A stretch of 64,000 nucleotides of DNA from Cordilura impudica (GCA_963682025.1 CAVMKG010000262.1:62001-126000); one strand, 5' to 3'. Shown: positions 48,901 through 62,669, numbered from the stretch's first letter. The notes: a model not told the origin generated them from the sequence alone. Numbers and translations: made by a program.

Positions 48901-51900
48901 GAAAATTTATATTTTCCTTAGTAAATTTTCTTAAAAATTTACATTTCCTTAGTAAATTTTGTCGAAAATTCTGAAACTTTACCTTTTCCTTAGTAACTTT
49001 TCTTAAAAATTTAACTTTCCTTAGTAAATTTTCTCAAAAATTCTGAAAATTTATCTTTTCCTTAGCAAATTTTCTTAAAAATTTACCTTTCCTTAGTAAA
49101 TTTTCTCAAAAATTCTGAAAATTTACCTTTACCTTAGTAAATTTTCTTAAAAATTTACCTTTCCTTAGTAAATTTTCTCAAAAATTCTGAATATTTACCT
49201 TTCCTTGGTAAATTTTCTTAAAAATTTACCTTTCCTTAGTAAATTTTCTTAAAAATTTACCTTTCCTTAGTAAATTTTCTCAAAAATTCTGAAAATTTAT
49301 CTTTTCCTTAGTAAATTTTCTTAAAAATTTACCTTTCCTTAGTTAATTTTCTCAAAAATTCTGAAAACTTACCTTTTCCTTAGTAAATTTTCTTAAAAAT
49401 TTAACTTTCCTTAGTAAATTTTCTCAAAAATTCTGAAAATTTACCTTTTCCTTAGTAAATTTTCTTTAAAATTTACCTTTCCTTTATAAATTTTCTCAAA
49501 AATTCTGAAAATTTACCTTTTCCTTAGTAATTTTTTTTAAAAATTTACCCTGCCTTAGTAAATGTTTTAAAAACGTACCATTTCTTAGTAAATTTTCTCA
49601 AAAATTCTGAAAATTTACCTTTTCCTTAGTAAATTTTCTTAAAAATTTACCCCTCCTTAGTAAATTTTTTTAAAAACGTACGATTCCTTAGTAAATTTTC
49701 TCAAAAATTCTGAAAATTTACCTTTTTCTTAGTAAATTTTCTTATAAATTTACCTTTCCTTAGTAAATTTTCTCAAAAATTCTGAAAATTTACCTTTTCC
49801 TTAGTAAATTTTCTTAAAAATTTAACTTTCCTTAGTAAATTTTCTCAAAAATTCTGAAAATTTACCTTTTCCTTAGTAAATTTTCTTAAAAATTTACCCC
49901 TCCTTAGTAAATTTTTTTAAAAACGTACGATTCCTTAGTAAATTTTCTCAAAAATTCTGAAAATTTACCTTTTTCTTAGTAAATTTTCTTATAAATTTAC
50001 CTTTCCTTAGTAAATTTTCTCAAAAATTCTGAAAATTTACCTTTTCCTTAGTAAATTTTCTTAACAATTTACCTTTCCTTAGTTAATTTTCTTAAAAATT
50101 CTGAAAATTTACCTTTTGCTTAGTAAATTTTCTTAAAAATTTACCTTTCCTTAATAAATTTTCTCAAAAATTCTGAAAATTTACATTTTGCTTAGTAAAT
50201 TTTCTTAAAAATTTACCTCTCCTTAGTAAATTTTCTCGAAAATTCTGAAACTTTACCTTTTCCTTAGTAACTTTTCTTAAAAATTTAACTTTCCTTAGTA
50301 AATTTTCTCAAAAATTCTGAAAATTTACCTTTTCCTTAGTAAATTTTCTTAACATTTTACCTTTCCTTAGTAAATTTTCTTAAAAATTCTGAAAATTTAC
50401 CTTTTGCTTAGTAAATTTTCTTAAAAATTTACCTTTCCTTAGTAAATTTTCTCAAAAATTCTGAAAATTTACGTTTTCCTTAGTAAATTTTCTAAAAAAT
50501 TTAACTTTCTTTAGTAAATTTTCTCAAAAATTCTGCAAATTTACCTTTTCCTTAGTAAATTTTCTTAACAATTTACCTTTCCTTAGTAAATTTTCTTAAA
50601 AAATCTGAAAATTTACCTTTTGCTTAGTAAATTTTCTTAAAAATTTACCTTTCCTTAGTAAATTTTCTTAAAAATTTACCTTTCCTTAGTAAATTTTCTC
50701 AAAAATTCTGAAAATTTACGTTTTCCTTAGTAAATTTTTTTAAAAATTTAACTTTCCTTAGTAAATTTTCTGAAAAATTCTGAAAATTTAACTTTTCCTT
50801 AGTAAATTCTCTTAAAAATTTACCTTTCCTTAATTAATTTTCTAAAAACTTCTGAAAATTTACCTTTTCGTTAGTAAATTTTCTTAAAAATTTACCCTTC
50901 CTTAGTAAATTTTCTAAAAATTCTGAAAATTTACGTTTTGCTTAGTATAAATTCTTAAAAATTTACCTTTCCTTAGTAAATTTTCTTAAAAATTTACCTT
51001 TCATTAGTAAACTTTCTCAAAAATTCTGAAAATTTATATTTTCCTTAGTAAATTTTAAAAATTTAACTTTCCTTAGTAAAGTTCACAAAAATTCTGAAAA
51101 TTTACCTTTTCCTTAGTAAATCTTCTTAAAAATTTACCTTTCCTTAGTAAATTTTCTCAAAAGTTCTGAATATTTACTTTTTCCTTAGGATTTTTTCTTA
51201 AAAATTTACCTTTCATTAGTAAATTTTCTTAAAAATTTACCGTTCCTTAGTAAATTTTCTTAAAAATGTACCTTTCCTTAGTAAATTTTCTTAAAAATTC
51301 TGAAAATTTATCTTCTCCTTACTAAATTTTCTTAAAAATTTACCATTCGTTAGTAAATTTTCTCGAAAATTCTGAAAATTTATATTTTCCTTAGTAAATT
51401 TTCTTAAAAATTTACCCTTCCTTAGTAAATTTTATTAAAAATTTAACTTTCCTAAGTAAATTTCACAAAAATTCTGAAAATTTACCTTTTCCTTAGTAAA
51501 TCTTCTTAAAAATTTACCTTTCCTTAGTAAATTTTCTCAAAAATTCTGAATATTTACCATTTCCTTAGGAAATTTTCTTAAAAATTTACCCTTACTTAGT
51601 AAATTTTCTTAAAAATTTACCTTTCCTTAGTAAATTTTCTCAAAAATTCTGAAATTTTATCTTTTCCTTAGTAAATTTTCTTAAATATTTAACTTCCTTA
51701 GTAAATTTTCTCAAAAATTCTGAAAAATTACCTTTTACTTACTAAATTTTCTTCAAAATTTACCTTTCCTTAATAAATTTTCTCAAAAATTCTGAAAATT
51801 TACTTTTCCTTAGTAAATTTTCTTAAAAATTTACCTTTCCTTAGTAAATTTTCTTAAAAATTTACCTTTCCTTAGTAAATTTTCTCAAAAATTCTGAAAA

Positions 51901-54900
51901 TTTACCTTTTCCTTAGTAAATTTTCTTATAAATTTACCTTTCCTTACTAAGTTTTCTCAAAAATTCTGAAAATTTACATTTTCCTTAGTAAATTTTCTTA
52001 AAAATTCACCTTCCCTTAGTAAATTTCCTCAAAAATTCTGAAAATTTACCTTTTGCTTAGTAAAAATTCTTAAAAATTTAACTTTCCTTAGTAACTTTTC
52101 TTAAAAATTTAACTTTCCTTAGTAAATTTTCTCAAAAATTCTGAAAATTTATCTTTTCCTTAGCAAATTTTCTTAAAAATTTACCTTTCCTTATTAAATT
52201 TTCCCAAAAATTCTGAAAATTTACCTTTACCTTAGTAAATTTTCTTAAAAATTTACCTTTCCTTAGTAAATTTTCTCAAAAATTCTGAATATTTACCTTT
52301 CCTTGGCAAATTTTCTTAAAAATTTACCTTTCCTTAGTAAATTTTCTTAAAAATTTACCTTTCCTTAGTAAATTTTCTCAAAAATTCTGAAAATTTATCT
52401 TTTCCTTAGTAAATTTTCTTAAAAATTTACCTTTCCTTAGTTAATTTTCTCAAAAATTCTGAAAACTTACCTTTTCCTTAGTAAATTTTCTTAAAAATTT
52501 TGAAAATTTACCTTTTCCTTAGTAAATTTTCTTTAAAATTTACCTTTCCTTAATAAATTTTCTCAAAAATTCTGAAAATTTACCTTTTCCTTAGTAATTT
52601 TTTTTAAAAATTTACCCTGCCTTAGTAAATGTTTTAAAAACGTACCATTTCTTAGTAAATTTTCTCAAAAATTCTGAAAATTTACCTTTTCCTTAGTAAA
52701 TTTTCTTAAAAATTTACCCCTCCTTAGTAAATTTTTTTAAAAACGTACGATTCCTTAGTAAATTTTCTCAAAAATTCTGAAAATTTACCTTTTTCTTAGT
52801 AAATTTTCTTATAAATTTACCTTTCCTTAGTAAATTTTCTCAAAAATTCTGAAAATTTACCTTTTCCTTAGTAAATTTTCTTAAAAATTTAACTTTCCTT
52901 AGTAAATTTTCTCAAAAATTCTGAAAATTTACCTTTTTCTTAGTAAATTTTCTTATAAATTTACCTTTCCGTAGTAAATTTTCTCAAAAATTCTGAAAAT
53001 TTACCTTTTCCTTAGTAAATTTTCTTAACAATTTACCTTTCCTTAGTTAATTTTCTTAAAAATTCTGAAAATTTACCTTTTGCTTAGTAAATTTTCTTAA
53101 AAATTTACCTTTCCTTAATAAATTTTCTCAAAAATTCTGAAAATTTACATTTTGCTTAGTAAATTTTCTTAAAAATTTACCTCTCCTTAGTAAATTTTCT
53201 CGAAAATTCTGAAACTTTACCTTTTCCTTAGTAACTTTTCTTAAAAATTTAACTTTCCTTAGTAAATTTTCTCAAAAATTCTGAAAATTTACCTTTTCCT
53301 TAGTAAATTTTCTTAACAATTTACCTTTCCTTAGTAAATTTTCTTAAAAATTCTGAAAATTTACCTTTTGCTTAGTAAATTTTCTTAAAAATTTACCTTT
53401 CCTTAGTAAATTTTCTCAAAAATTCTGAAAATTTACGTTTTCCTTAGTAAATTTTCTTAAAAATTTAACTTTCTTTAGTAAATTTTCTCAAAAATTCTGA
53501 AAATTTACCTTTTCCTTAGTAAATTCTCTTAAAAATTTACCTTTCCTTAATAAATTTTCTAAAAACTTCTGAAAATTTACCTTTTCGTTAGTAAATTTTC
53601 TTAAAAATTTACCCTTCCTTAGTAAATTTTCTAAAAATTCTGAAAATTTACGTTTTGCTTAGTATAAATTCTTAAAAATTCACCTTCCCTTAGTAAATTT
53701 CCTCAAAAATTCTGAAAATTTACCTTTTGCTTAGTAAAAATTCTTAAAAATTTAACTTTCCTTAGTAAATTTTCTTAAAAATTTACCTTTCATTAGTAAA
53801 TTTTCTCAAAAATTCTGAAAATTTATATTTTCCTTAGTAAATTTTCTTAAAAATTTACATTTCCTTAGTAAATTTTGTCGAAAATTCTGAAACTTTACCT
53901 TTTCCTTAGTAACTTTTCTTAAAAATTTAACTTTCCTTAGTAAATTTTCTCAAAAATTCTGAAAATTTATCTTTTCCTTAGCAAATTTTCTTAAAAATTT
54001 ACCTTTCCTTATTAAATTTTCTCAAAAATTCTGAAAATTTACCTTTACCTTAGTAAATTTTCTTAAAAATTTACCTTTCCTTAGTAAATTTTCTCAAAAA
54101 TTCTGAATATTTACCTTTCCTTGGTAAATTTTCTTAAAAATTTACCTTTCCTTAGTAAATTTTGTTAAAAATTTACCTTTCCTTAGTAAATTTTCTCAAA
54201 AATTCTGAAAATTTATCTTTTCCTTAGTAAATTTTCTTAAAAATTTACCTTTCCTTAGTTAATTTTCTCAAAAATTCTGAAACTTTACCTTTTCCTTAGT
54301 AAATTTTCTTAAAAATTTTGAAAATTTACCTTTTCCTTAGTAAATTTTCTTTAAAATTTACCTTTCCTTAATAAATTTTCTCAAAAATTCTGAAAATTTA
54401 CCTTTTCCTTAGTAATTTTTTTTAAAAATTTACCCTGCCTTAGTAAATGTTTTAAAAACGTACCATTTCTTAGTAAATTTTCTCAAAAATTCTGAAAATT
54501 TACCTTTTCCTTAGTAAATTTTCTTAAAAATTTACCCCTCCTTAGTAAATTTTTTTAAAAACGTACGATTCCTTAGTAAATTTTCTCAAAAATTCTGAAA
54601 ATTTACCTTTTTCTTAGTAAATTTTCTTATAAATTTACCTTTCCTTAGTAAATTTTCTCAAAAATTCTGAAAATTTACCTTTTCCTTAGTAAATTTTCTT
54701 AAAAATTTAACTTTCCTTAGTAAATTTTCTCAAAAATTCTGAAAATTTACCTTTTCCTTAGTAAATTTTCTTAAAAATTTACCCCTCCTTAGTAAATTTT
54801 TTTAAAAACGTACGATTCCTTAGTAAATTTTCTCAAAAATTCTGAAAATTTACCTTTTTCTTAGTAAATTTTCTTATAAATTTACCTTTCCGTAGTAAAT

Positions 54901-57900
54901 TTTCTCAAAAATTCTGAAAATTTACCTTTTCCTTAGTAAATTTTCTTAACAATTTACCTTTCCTTAGTTAATTTTCTTAAAAATTCTGAAAATTTACCTT
55001 TTGCTTAGTAAATTTTCTTAAAAATTTACCTTTCCTTAATAAATTTTCTCAAAAATTCTGAAAATTTACATTTTGCTTAGTAAATTTTCTTAAAAATTTA
55101 CCTCTCCTTAGTAAATTTTCTCGAAAATTCTGAAACTTTACCTTTTCCTTAGTAACTTTTCTTAAAAATTTAACTTTCCTTAGTAAATTTTCTCAAAAAT
55201 TCTGAAAATTTACTTTTTCCTTAGTAAATTTTCTTAACAATTTACCTTTCCTTAGTAAATTTTCTTAAAAATTCTGAAAATTTACCTTTTGCTTAGTAAA
55301 TTTTCTTAAAAATTTACCTTTCCTTAGTAAATTTTCTCAAAAATTCTGAAAATTTACGTTTTCCTTAATAAATTTTCTTAAAAATTTAACTTTCTTTAGT
55401 AAATTTTCTCAAAAATTCTGAAAATTTACCTTTTCCTTAGTAAATTTTCTTAACAATTTACCTTTCCTTAGTAAATTTTCTTAAAAAATCTGAAAATTTA
55501 CCTTTTGCTTAGTAAATTTTCTTAAAAATTTACCTTTCCTTAGTAAATTTTCTTAAAAATTTACCTTTCCTTAGTAAATTTTCTCAAAAATTCTGAAAAT
55601 TTACGTTTTCCTTAGTAAATTTTTTTAAAAATTTAACTTTCATTTACTAAAATTTTCTGAAAAATTCTGAAAATTTAACTTTTCCTTAGTAAATTCTCTT
55701 AAAAATTTACCTTTCCTTAATAAATTTTCTAAAAACTTCTGAAAATTTACCTTTTCGTTAGTAAATTTTCTTAAAAATTTACCCTTCCTTAGTAAATTTT
55801 CTAAAAATTCTGAAAATTTACGTTTTGCTTAGTATAAATTCTTAAAATTTACCTTTCCTTAGTAAATTTTCTTAAAAATTTACCTTTCATTAGTAAACTT
55901 TCTCAAAAATTCTGAAAATTTATATTTTCCTTAGTAAATTTTCTTAAAAATTTACCTTTCCTTAGAAAATTTTCTCGAAAATTCTGAAACTTTACCTTTT
56001 CCTTAGTAAATTTTCTTAAAAATTTACTTTTCCCTAGTAAATTTTCTTAAGTATTTAACTTTCCTTAGTAAATTTTCTTAAAAATTCTGAAAATTTACAT
56101 TTTCTTAGTAAATTTTCTTAAAAATTTACCTTCCCTTGGTAAATTTCCTCAAAAATTCTGAAAATTTATATTTTGCTTAGTAAATTTTCTTAAAAATTTA
56201 CCTTTCCTTAGAAAATTTTCTTAAAAATTTACCTTTCCATAGTAAATTTTCTCAAAAATTCTGAAAATTTATCTTCTCCTTACTAAATTTTCTTAAAAAT
56301 TTACCTTTCCTTAGTAAATTTTCTCGAAAATTCTGAAAATTTATATTTTCCTTAGTAAATTTTCTTAAAAATTTACCCTTCCTTAGTAAATTTTATTAAA
56401 AATTTAACTTTCCTTAGTAAAGTTCACAAAAATTCTGAAAATTTACCTTTTCCTTAGTAAATCTTCTTAAAAATTTACCTTTCCTTAGTAAATTTTCTCA
56501 AAAGTTCTGAATATTTACTTTTTTCTTAGGATTTTTTCTTAAAAATTTACCTTTCATTAGTAAATTTTCTTAAAAATTTACCCTTCCTTAGTAAATTTTC
56601 TTAAAAATGTATCTTTCCTTAGTAAATTTTCTGAAAAATTCTGAAAATTTATCTTCTCCTTACTAAATTTTCTTAAAAATTTACCTTTCCTTAGTAAATT
56701 TTCTCGAAAATTCTGAAAATTTATATTTTCCTTAGTAAATTTTCTTAAAAATTTACCCTTCCTTAGTAAATTTTATTAAAAATTTAACTTTCCTAAGTAA
56801 ATTTCACAAAAATTCTGAAAATTTACCTTTTCCTTAGTAAATCTTCTTAAAAATTTACCTTTCCTTAGTAAATTTTCTCAAAAATTCTGAATATTTATCT
56901 TTTCCTTAGGAAATTTTCTTAAAAATTTACCTTTCCTTAGTAAATTTTCTTAAAAATTTACCTTTCCTTAGTAAAATATCTTAAAAACTTACCCTTCCTT
57001 GGTAAATTTTCTTAAAAATGTACCTTTCCTTAGTAAATTTGCTCCAAAATTCTGAAAATTTATCTTTTTATTAGTAAATCTTCTTAAAAATTTACCTTTC
57101 CTTAGTAAATTTTTTCAAAAATTCTGAAAATTTACCTTTTCCTTAGTAAATTTTCTTAAAAATTTACCTTTCCTTAATAAATTTTCTCAAAAATTCTGAA
57201 AATTTACTTTTCCTTAGTAAATTCTCTTAAAAATTTACCCTTCCTTAGTAATCTTTTTTAACAACGTACCATTCCTTAGTAAAATTTCTCAAAAATTCTG
57301 AAAATTTACCTTTTCCTTAGTAAATTTTCTTAAAAATTTACCTTTCCTTAATAAATTTTCTAAAAACTTCTGAAAATTTACCTTTTCGTTAGTAAATTCT
57401 CTTAAAAATTTACCCTTCCTTAGTAAATTTTCTAAAAATTCTGAAAATTTACGTTTTGCTTAGTATAAATTCTTAAAAATTAGTAAATTTCCTTAGTAAA
57501 TTTACTTAAAAATTTACCTTTCATTAGTAAATTTTCTCAAAAATTCTGAAAATTTATATTTTCCTTAGTAAATTTTCTTAAAAATTTACCTTTCCTTAGT
57601 AAATTTTGTCGAAAATTCTGAAACTTTACTTTTACTTAGTAACTTTTCTTTAAAATTTAACTTTCCTTAGTAAATTTTCTCAAAAATTCTGAAAATTTAT
57701 CTTTTCCTTAGTAAATTTTCTTAAAAATTTAACTTTCCTTAGTAAATTTTCTCAAATATTCTAAAAAATTTACGTTTTCCTTAGTAAATTCTCTTAAAAA
57801 TTTACCTTTCCTTAGTAAATTTTCTCAAAAATTCTGAAAACTTACCTTTTCCTTAGGAAATTTTCTTAAAAATTTACCCTTACTTAGTAAATTTTCTTAA

Positions 57901-60811
57901 AAATTTACCTTTCCTTAGTAAATTTTCTCAAAGATTCTGAAATTTTATCTTTTCCTTAGTAAATTTTCTTAAATATTTAACTTCCTTAGTAAATTTTCTC
58001 AAAAATTCTGAAAAATTACCTTTTACTTACTAAATTTTCTTAAAAATTTAACTTTCCTTAATAAATTTTCTCAAAAATTCTGAAAATTTACTTTTCCTTA
58101 GTAAATTTTCTTAAAAATTTACCTTTCCTTAGTAAATTTTCTTAAAAATTTACCTTTCCTTAGTAAATTTTCTCAAAAATTCTGAAAATTTACCTTTTCC
58201 TTAGTAAATTTTCTTATAAATTTACCCTTCCTTACTAAGTTTTCTCAAAAATTCTGAAAATTTACATTTTCCTTAGTAAATTTTCTTAAAAATTCACCTT
58301 CCCTTAGTAAATTTCCTCAAAAATTCTGAAAATTTACCTTTTGCTTAGTAAAAATTCTTAAAAATTTAACTTTCCTTAGTAAATTTTCTTAAAAATTTAC
58401 CTTTCATTAGTAAATTTTCTCAAAAATTCTGAAAATTTATATTTTCCTTAGTAAATTTTCTTAAAAATTTACATTTCCTTAGTAAATTTTGTCGAAAATT
58501 CTGAAACTTTACCTTTTCCTTAGTAACTTTTCTTAAAAATTTAACTTTCCTTAGTAAATTTTCTCAAAAATTCTGAAAATTTATCTTTTCCTTAGCAAAT
58601 TTTCTTAAAAATTTACCTTTCCTTAGTAAATTTTCTCAAAAATTCTGAAAATTTACCTTTACCTTAGTAAATTTTCTTAAAAATTTACCTTTCCTTAGTA
58701 AATTTTCTCAAAAATTCTGAATATTTACCTTTCCTTGGTAAATTTTCTTAAAAATTTAACTTTCCTTAGTAAATTTTCTTAAAAATTTACCTTTCCTTAG
58801 TAAATTTTCTCAAAAATTCTGAAAATTTATCTTTGCCTTAGTAAATTTTCTTAAAAATTTACCTTTCCTTAGTTAATTTTCTCAAAAATTCTGAAAACTT
58901 ACCTTTTCCTTAGTAAATTTTCTTAAAAATTTAACTTTCCTTAGTAAATTTTCTCAAAAATTCTGAAAATTAGTAAATTTTCTTTAAAATTTACCTTTCC
59001 TTAATAAATTTTCTCAAAAATTCTGAAAATTTACCTTTTCCTTAGTAATTTTTTTTAAAAATTTACCCTGCCTTAGTAAATGTTTTAAAAACGTACCATT
59101 TCTTAGTAAATTTTCTCAAAAATTCTGAAAATTTACCTTTTTCTTAGTAAATTTTCTTATAAATTTACCTTTCCTTAGTAAATTTTCTCAAAAATTCTGA
59201 AAATTTACCTTTTCCTTAGTAAATTTTCTTAACAATTTACCTTTCCTTAGTTAATTTTCTCAAAAATTCTGAAAATTTACCTTTTCCTTAGTAATTTTTT
59301 TTAAAAATTTACCCTGCCTTAGTAAATGTTTTAAAAACGTACCATTTCTTAGTAAATTTTCTCAAAAATTCTGAAAATTTATCTCTTCCTTAGTAAATTT
59401 TCTTTAAAATTTACCTTTCCTTAATAAATTTTCTCAAAAATTCTGAAAATTTACCTTTTCCTTAGTAATTTTTTTTAAAAATTTACCCTGCCTTAGTAAA
59501 TGTTTTAAAAACGTACCATTTCTTAGTAAATTTTCTCAAAAATTCTGAAAATTTACCTTTTTCTTACTAAATTTTCTTAAAAATTTAACTTTCCTTAGTA
59601 AATTTTCTCAAAAATTCTGAAAATTTACCTTTTCCTTAGTAAATTTTCTTAAAAATTTACCCCTCCTTAGTAAATTTTTTTAAAAACGTACGATTCCTTA
59701 GTAAATTTTCTCAAAAATTCTGAAAATTTACCTTTTTCTTAGTAAATTTTCTTATAAATTTACCTTTCCTTAGTAAATTTTCTCAAAAATTCTGAAAATT
59801 TACCTTTTCCTTAGTAAATTTTCTTAACAATTTACCTTTCCTTAGTTAATTTTCTTAAAAATTCTGAAAATTTACCTTTTGCTTAGTAAATTTTCTTAAA
59901 AATTTACCTTTCCTTAATAAATTTTCTCAAAAATTCTGAAAATTTACATTTTGCTTAGTAAATTTTCTTAAAAATTTACCTCTCCTTAGTAAATTTTCTC
60001 GAAAATTCTGAAACTTTACCTTTTCCTTAGTAATTTTTCTTAAAAATTTAACTTTCCTTAGTAAATTTTCTCAAAAATTCTGAAAATTTACCTTTTCCTT
60101 AGTAAATTTTCTTAACAATTTACCTTTCCTTAGTAAATTTTCTTAAAAATTCTGAAAATTTACCTTTTGCTTAGTAAATTTTCTTAAAAATTTACCTTTC
60201 CTTAGTAAATTTTCTCAAAAATTCTGAAAATTTACGTTTTCCTTAGTAAATTTTCTTAAAAATTTCTCAAAAAATTTCTCAAAAATTCTGAAAATTTACC
60301 TTTTCCTTAGTAAATTTTCTTAACAGTTTACCTTTCCTTAGTAAATTTTCTTAAAAAATCTGAAAATTTACCTTTTGCTTAGTAAATTTTCTTAAAAATT
60401 TACCTTTCCTTAGTAAATTTTCTTAAAAATTTACCTTTCCTTAGTAAATTTTCTCAAAAATTCTGAAAATTTACGTTTTCCTTAGTAAATTTTTTTAAAA
60501 ATTTAACTTTCCTTAGTAAATTTTCTGAAAAATTCTGAAAATTTAACTTTTCCTTAGTAAATTCTCTTAAAAATTTACCTTTCCTTAATAAATTTTCTCA
60601 AAAATTCTGAAAATTTACTTTTCCTTAGTAAATTCTCTTAAAAATTTACCCTTCCTTAGTAAACTTTTTTAACAACGTACCATTCCTTAGTAAAATTTCT
60701 CAAAAATTCTGAAAATTTACCTTTTCCTTAGTAAATTTTCTTAAAAATTTACATTTCCTTAATAAATTTTCTAAAAACTTCTGAAAATTTACCTTTTCGT
60801 TAGTAAATTCT
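39925..60811. repeat. AT-rich satellite array, right block
   Basis: About 20.9 kb of the same monomer family without genes. The first about 3 kb resemble 24759-28172. From about 43700 other variants dominate: TTCTAAAAACTTCTGAAAA with CTTTTCGTTAG (43750, 45284, 47060, 50842, 53559, 55729, 57360, 60772) and GAAATTTTATC (48409, 51651, 57939). The spacings are irregular (1.5-3.8 kb and 3.2-6.3 kb), so the higher-order structure is shorter and less homogenised than on the left. Nothing non-satellite seen. Confidence 0.97.
42630..42665 (+). repeat. TTTACC hexamer microsatellite, six copies
   Basis: Six perfect TTTACC units, an expansion of the TTTACC already present in each satellite monomer. Three-copy versions occur at 17561-17578 and 18522-18539. 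Confidence 0.9.
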
Positions 60812-62524
60812 CAAGGGGGAATTCTATCCCCCCTTCTCTGGGTGACCACTATAAACAGTCTTCTAAGGATTCTAACCGACAAGGGATTCCAACCTGTCTG
60901 CTACGCAGACGATGTAGCGATACTGTTAAGGGGGAAAGATCCTAGAAATTTATGTAGGAGGGCATCGGATGCACTCGAAATAGCATACGATTGGGCACAA
61001 CCAAGGGGATTAAATGTGAACCCGGAAAAGACTGAAATATGCCTCTTTACTAGGAAGACGAAAATAGTCGAATTCGATGAACCCCGCTTCCAGGGCAAAA
61101 CGATTAGAATCACACAAACGGTGAAATACCTTGGGGTGATTCTCGACAAAAAGCTCACTTGGAAAGACCATATTGAGACCAAAGTCGCAAAGGCTCATCG
61201 GATATGGGCCATTTGCAGAAGAGCTATAAGTTCAAAATGGGGTTTAAACCCGAGGATGACTCATTGGCTTTACACAAGCGTCGTTAGACCAATTCTAACC
61301 TACGCATCCGTAGTCACATGGACATCAATGAACAGGAAATGCTATATTAAACCATTCCAAAAAATACAACGCCTCTGCTGCATAGGAATCAGTGGCGCAA
61401 TACGGACTACATCTACGAGGGCTTTAGAGACGATTCTATCTATACACCCGATCGAGATTAGAATTAAATATGAGGCAGCTCTGGCCATGTTACGACTAAG
61501 AGTAACAGGGGAATACATCACCGACCATATGACCAGACACCAAACAATATTGGACCAGATACCGGAATTCAACACAGTGGATTTTAGCTGTGATAGAATC
61601 GCGGAAGTGTCGACAAACATACCCTGCAGTATAAGGATACCTGACAGGGAAAGCTGGTTGAACGAAAATTTTCTACGAAACCTTCCAGGGTCACACTACT
61701 ACACAGACGGATCTAGTCTGCATGGTAGGACTGGTATAGGTTTCTATGATGAGGACCGTTCCAATGGCATACACCTACGCATTCCGGACCACGACTCTGT
61801 CTTTCAGGCCGAAGTGGTCGCGATAACGGAATGCATAAGATCTATTGACGTACGGGCAATCCCAAGCCCCGGAGACGTGAAAATATTTTCGGACAGTCTA
61901 GCGGCTATCAGGGCGATGTCCTCGAACAAAACTAGATCAAGGACTGTCCTCAGATGTAAGGAAGAAATTGCAAACTTCACTACAAGAGGCAGACTTGAAA
62001 TCATTTGGATCCCAGGACACAGTGGTATAATGGGAAACGAGATTGCAGATGAACTGGCCAGGAAGGGTTCTTTCCTGGAGGGTGTCAATTTGGAAAACCC
62101 AATACCCTTCCAGGCTCTCAAATTGAAACTATCGGAGTGGGCAACTAATTCACATACTTCAATTTGGGAGGAAACTGACGTGGGTAAGGCTACGAAGATA
62201 CTATGGGGCTCTCCAAACACTTCGAAGTCTAAGGAAATCCTTAGTCTAAATAGAAAGGAACTGAGTAGGATTATTGGCATCCTCACTGGACACTCTGAAC
62301 TGAGGGCTCATCTATACCGTATAGGACGGGCAGAATCGGCCACATGCATACCTTGTGGAGAGGATGACGAGACCCTAGAACACTACCTTTGTTACTGTCC
62401 TGCATTTGCCGGAACAAAGGTCAGAAATTTATCCAACGAAATCATACCAGGCCTAGCGGCTCTTAGGGGGATACGCTGGAAAGCACTCAGGAGATTTGCT
62501 ATCGAGACCGAACTCCTAAGTTAA
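60812..62524 (+). pseudogene. LINE ORF2 fragment: RT C-terminal part, RNase H, CCHC
   Basis: 570 readable codons with no stop or frameshift, lacking the endonuclease and the first half of the RT. Numbering from the GTG at 60842: RT catalytic YADD at 21-24, preceded at 60812 by QGGILSP; thumb region containing KYLGVILDKKLTWKDHI; RNase H residues D289 (YTDGSS), E324, D351 (FSDS) and D403 (NEIADELA), with the PGHSG motif between the last two; CCHC finger C502, C505, H514, C519. No ATG starts the fragment, so it is not expected to be translated, but the intact frame says the insertion is young. Confidence 0.92.
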
Positions 62525-62649
62525 ATAAGGAGTAGATTAACAGATGAGCACGAGGATGTAGAGCGCACAACAAGCCGACTTTCTGGCTTAAGTGTTTATC
62601 CGGGTAAAACGGATATGAGCTATGTGTATACATGGCTCCTCTTTTTCAA
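62525..62649 (+). other. LINE 3' UTR with three consecutive hairpins
   Basis: Stem-loops in order: AAGCC/GGCTT (62572-62589, 8-nt loop), TATCCG/CGGATA (62597-62615, 7-nt loop), GAGCTATGT/ACATGGCTC (62617-62638, nine pairs with one T-G wobble, 4-nt loop). They end 11 bases before the CCTAA tail and are plausible recognition structures for the element's own RT. Confidence 0.7.
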
Positions 62650-62669
62650 CCTAACCTAACCTAACCTAA
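62650..62669 (+). repeat. (CCTAA)4 LINE tail
   Basis: Four perfect CCTAA units after CTTTTTCAA; the complement is TTAGG, the common insect telomere unit. It replaces a poly(A) tail. It passes into satellite TAAATTTTCTC without a break, and a satellite CCTTAATAAATTTT variant could have provided pairing. Confidence 0.9.

Larger units (their letters stand above)
60812..62669 (+). mobile_element. 5'-truncated non-LTR retrotransposon (LINE) with (CCTAA)4 tail
   Basis: The element starts abruptly inside the reverse transcriptase at a QGGILSP motif and joins a satellite monomer, as expected for incomplete target-primed reverse transcription. It contains the rest of the RT, an RNase H domain, a CCHC finger, a 125-bp 3' UTR with hairpins and a CCTAA tail. 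RT plus RNase H plus C-terminal CCHC suggests the I/R1/LOA group; the clade is not resolved. A target duplication cannot be identified because both flanks are satellite. Confidence 0.92.
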
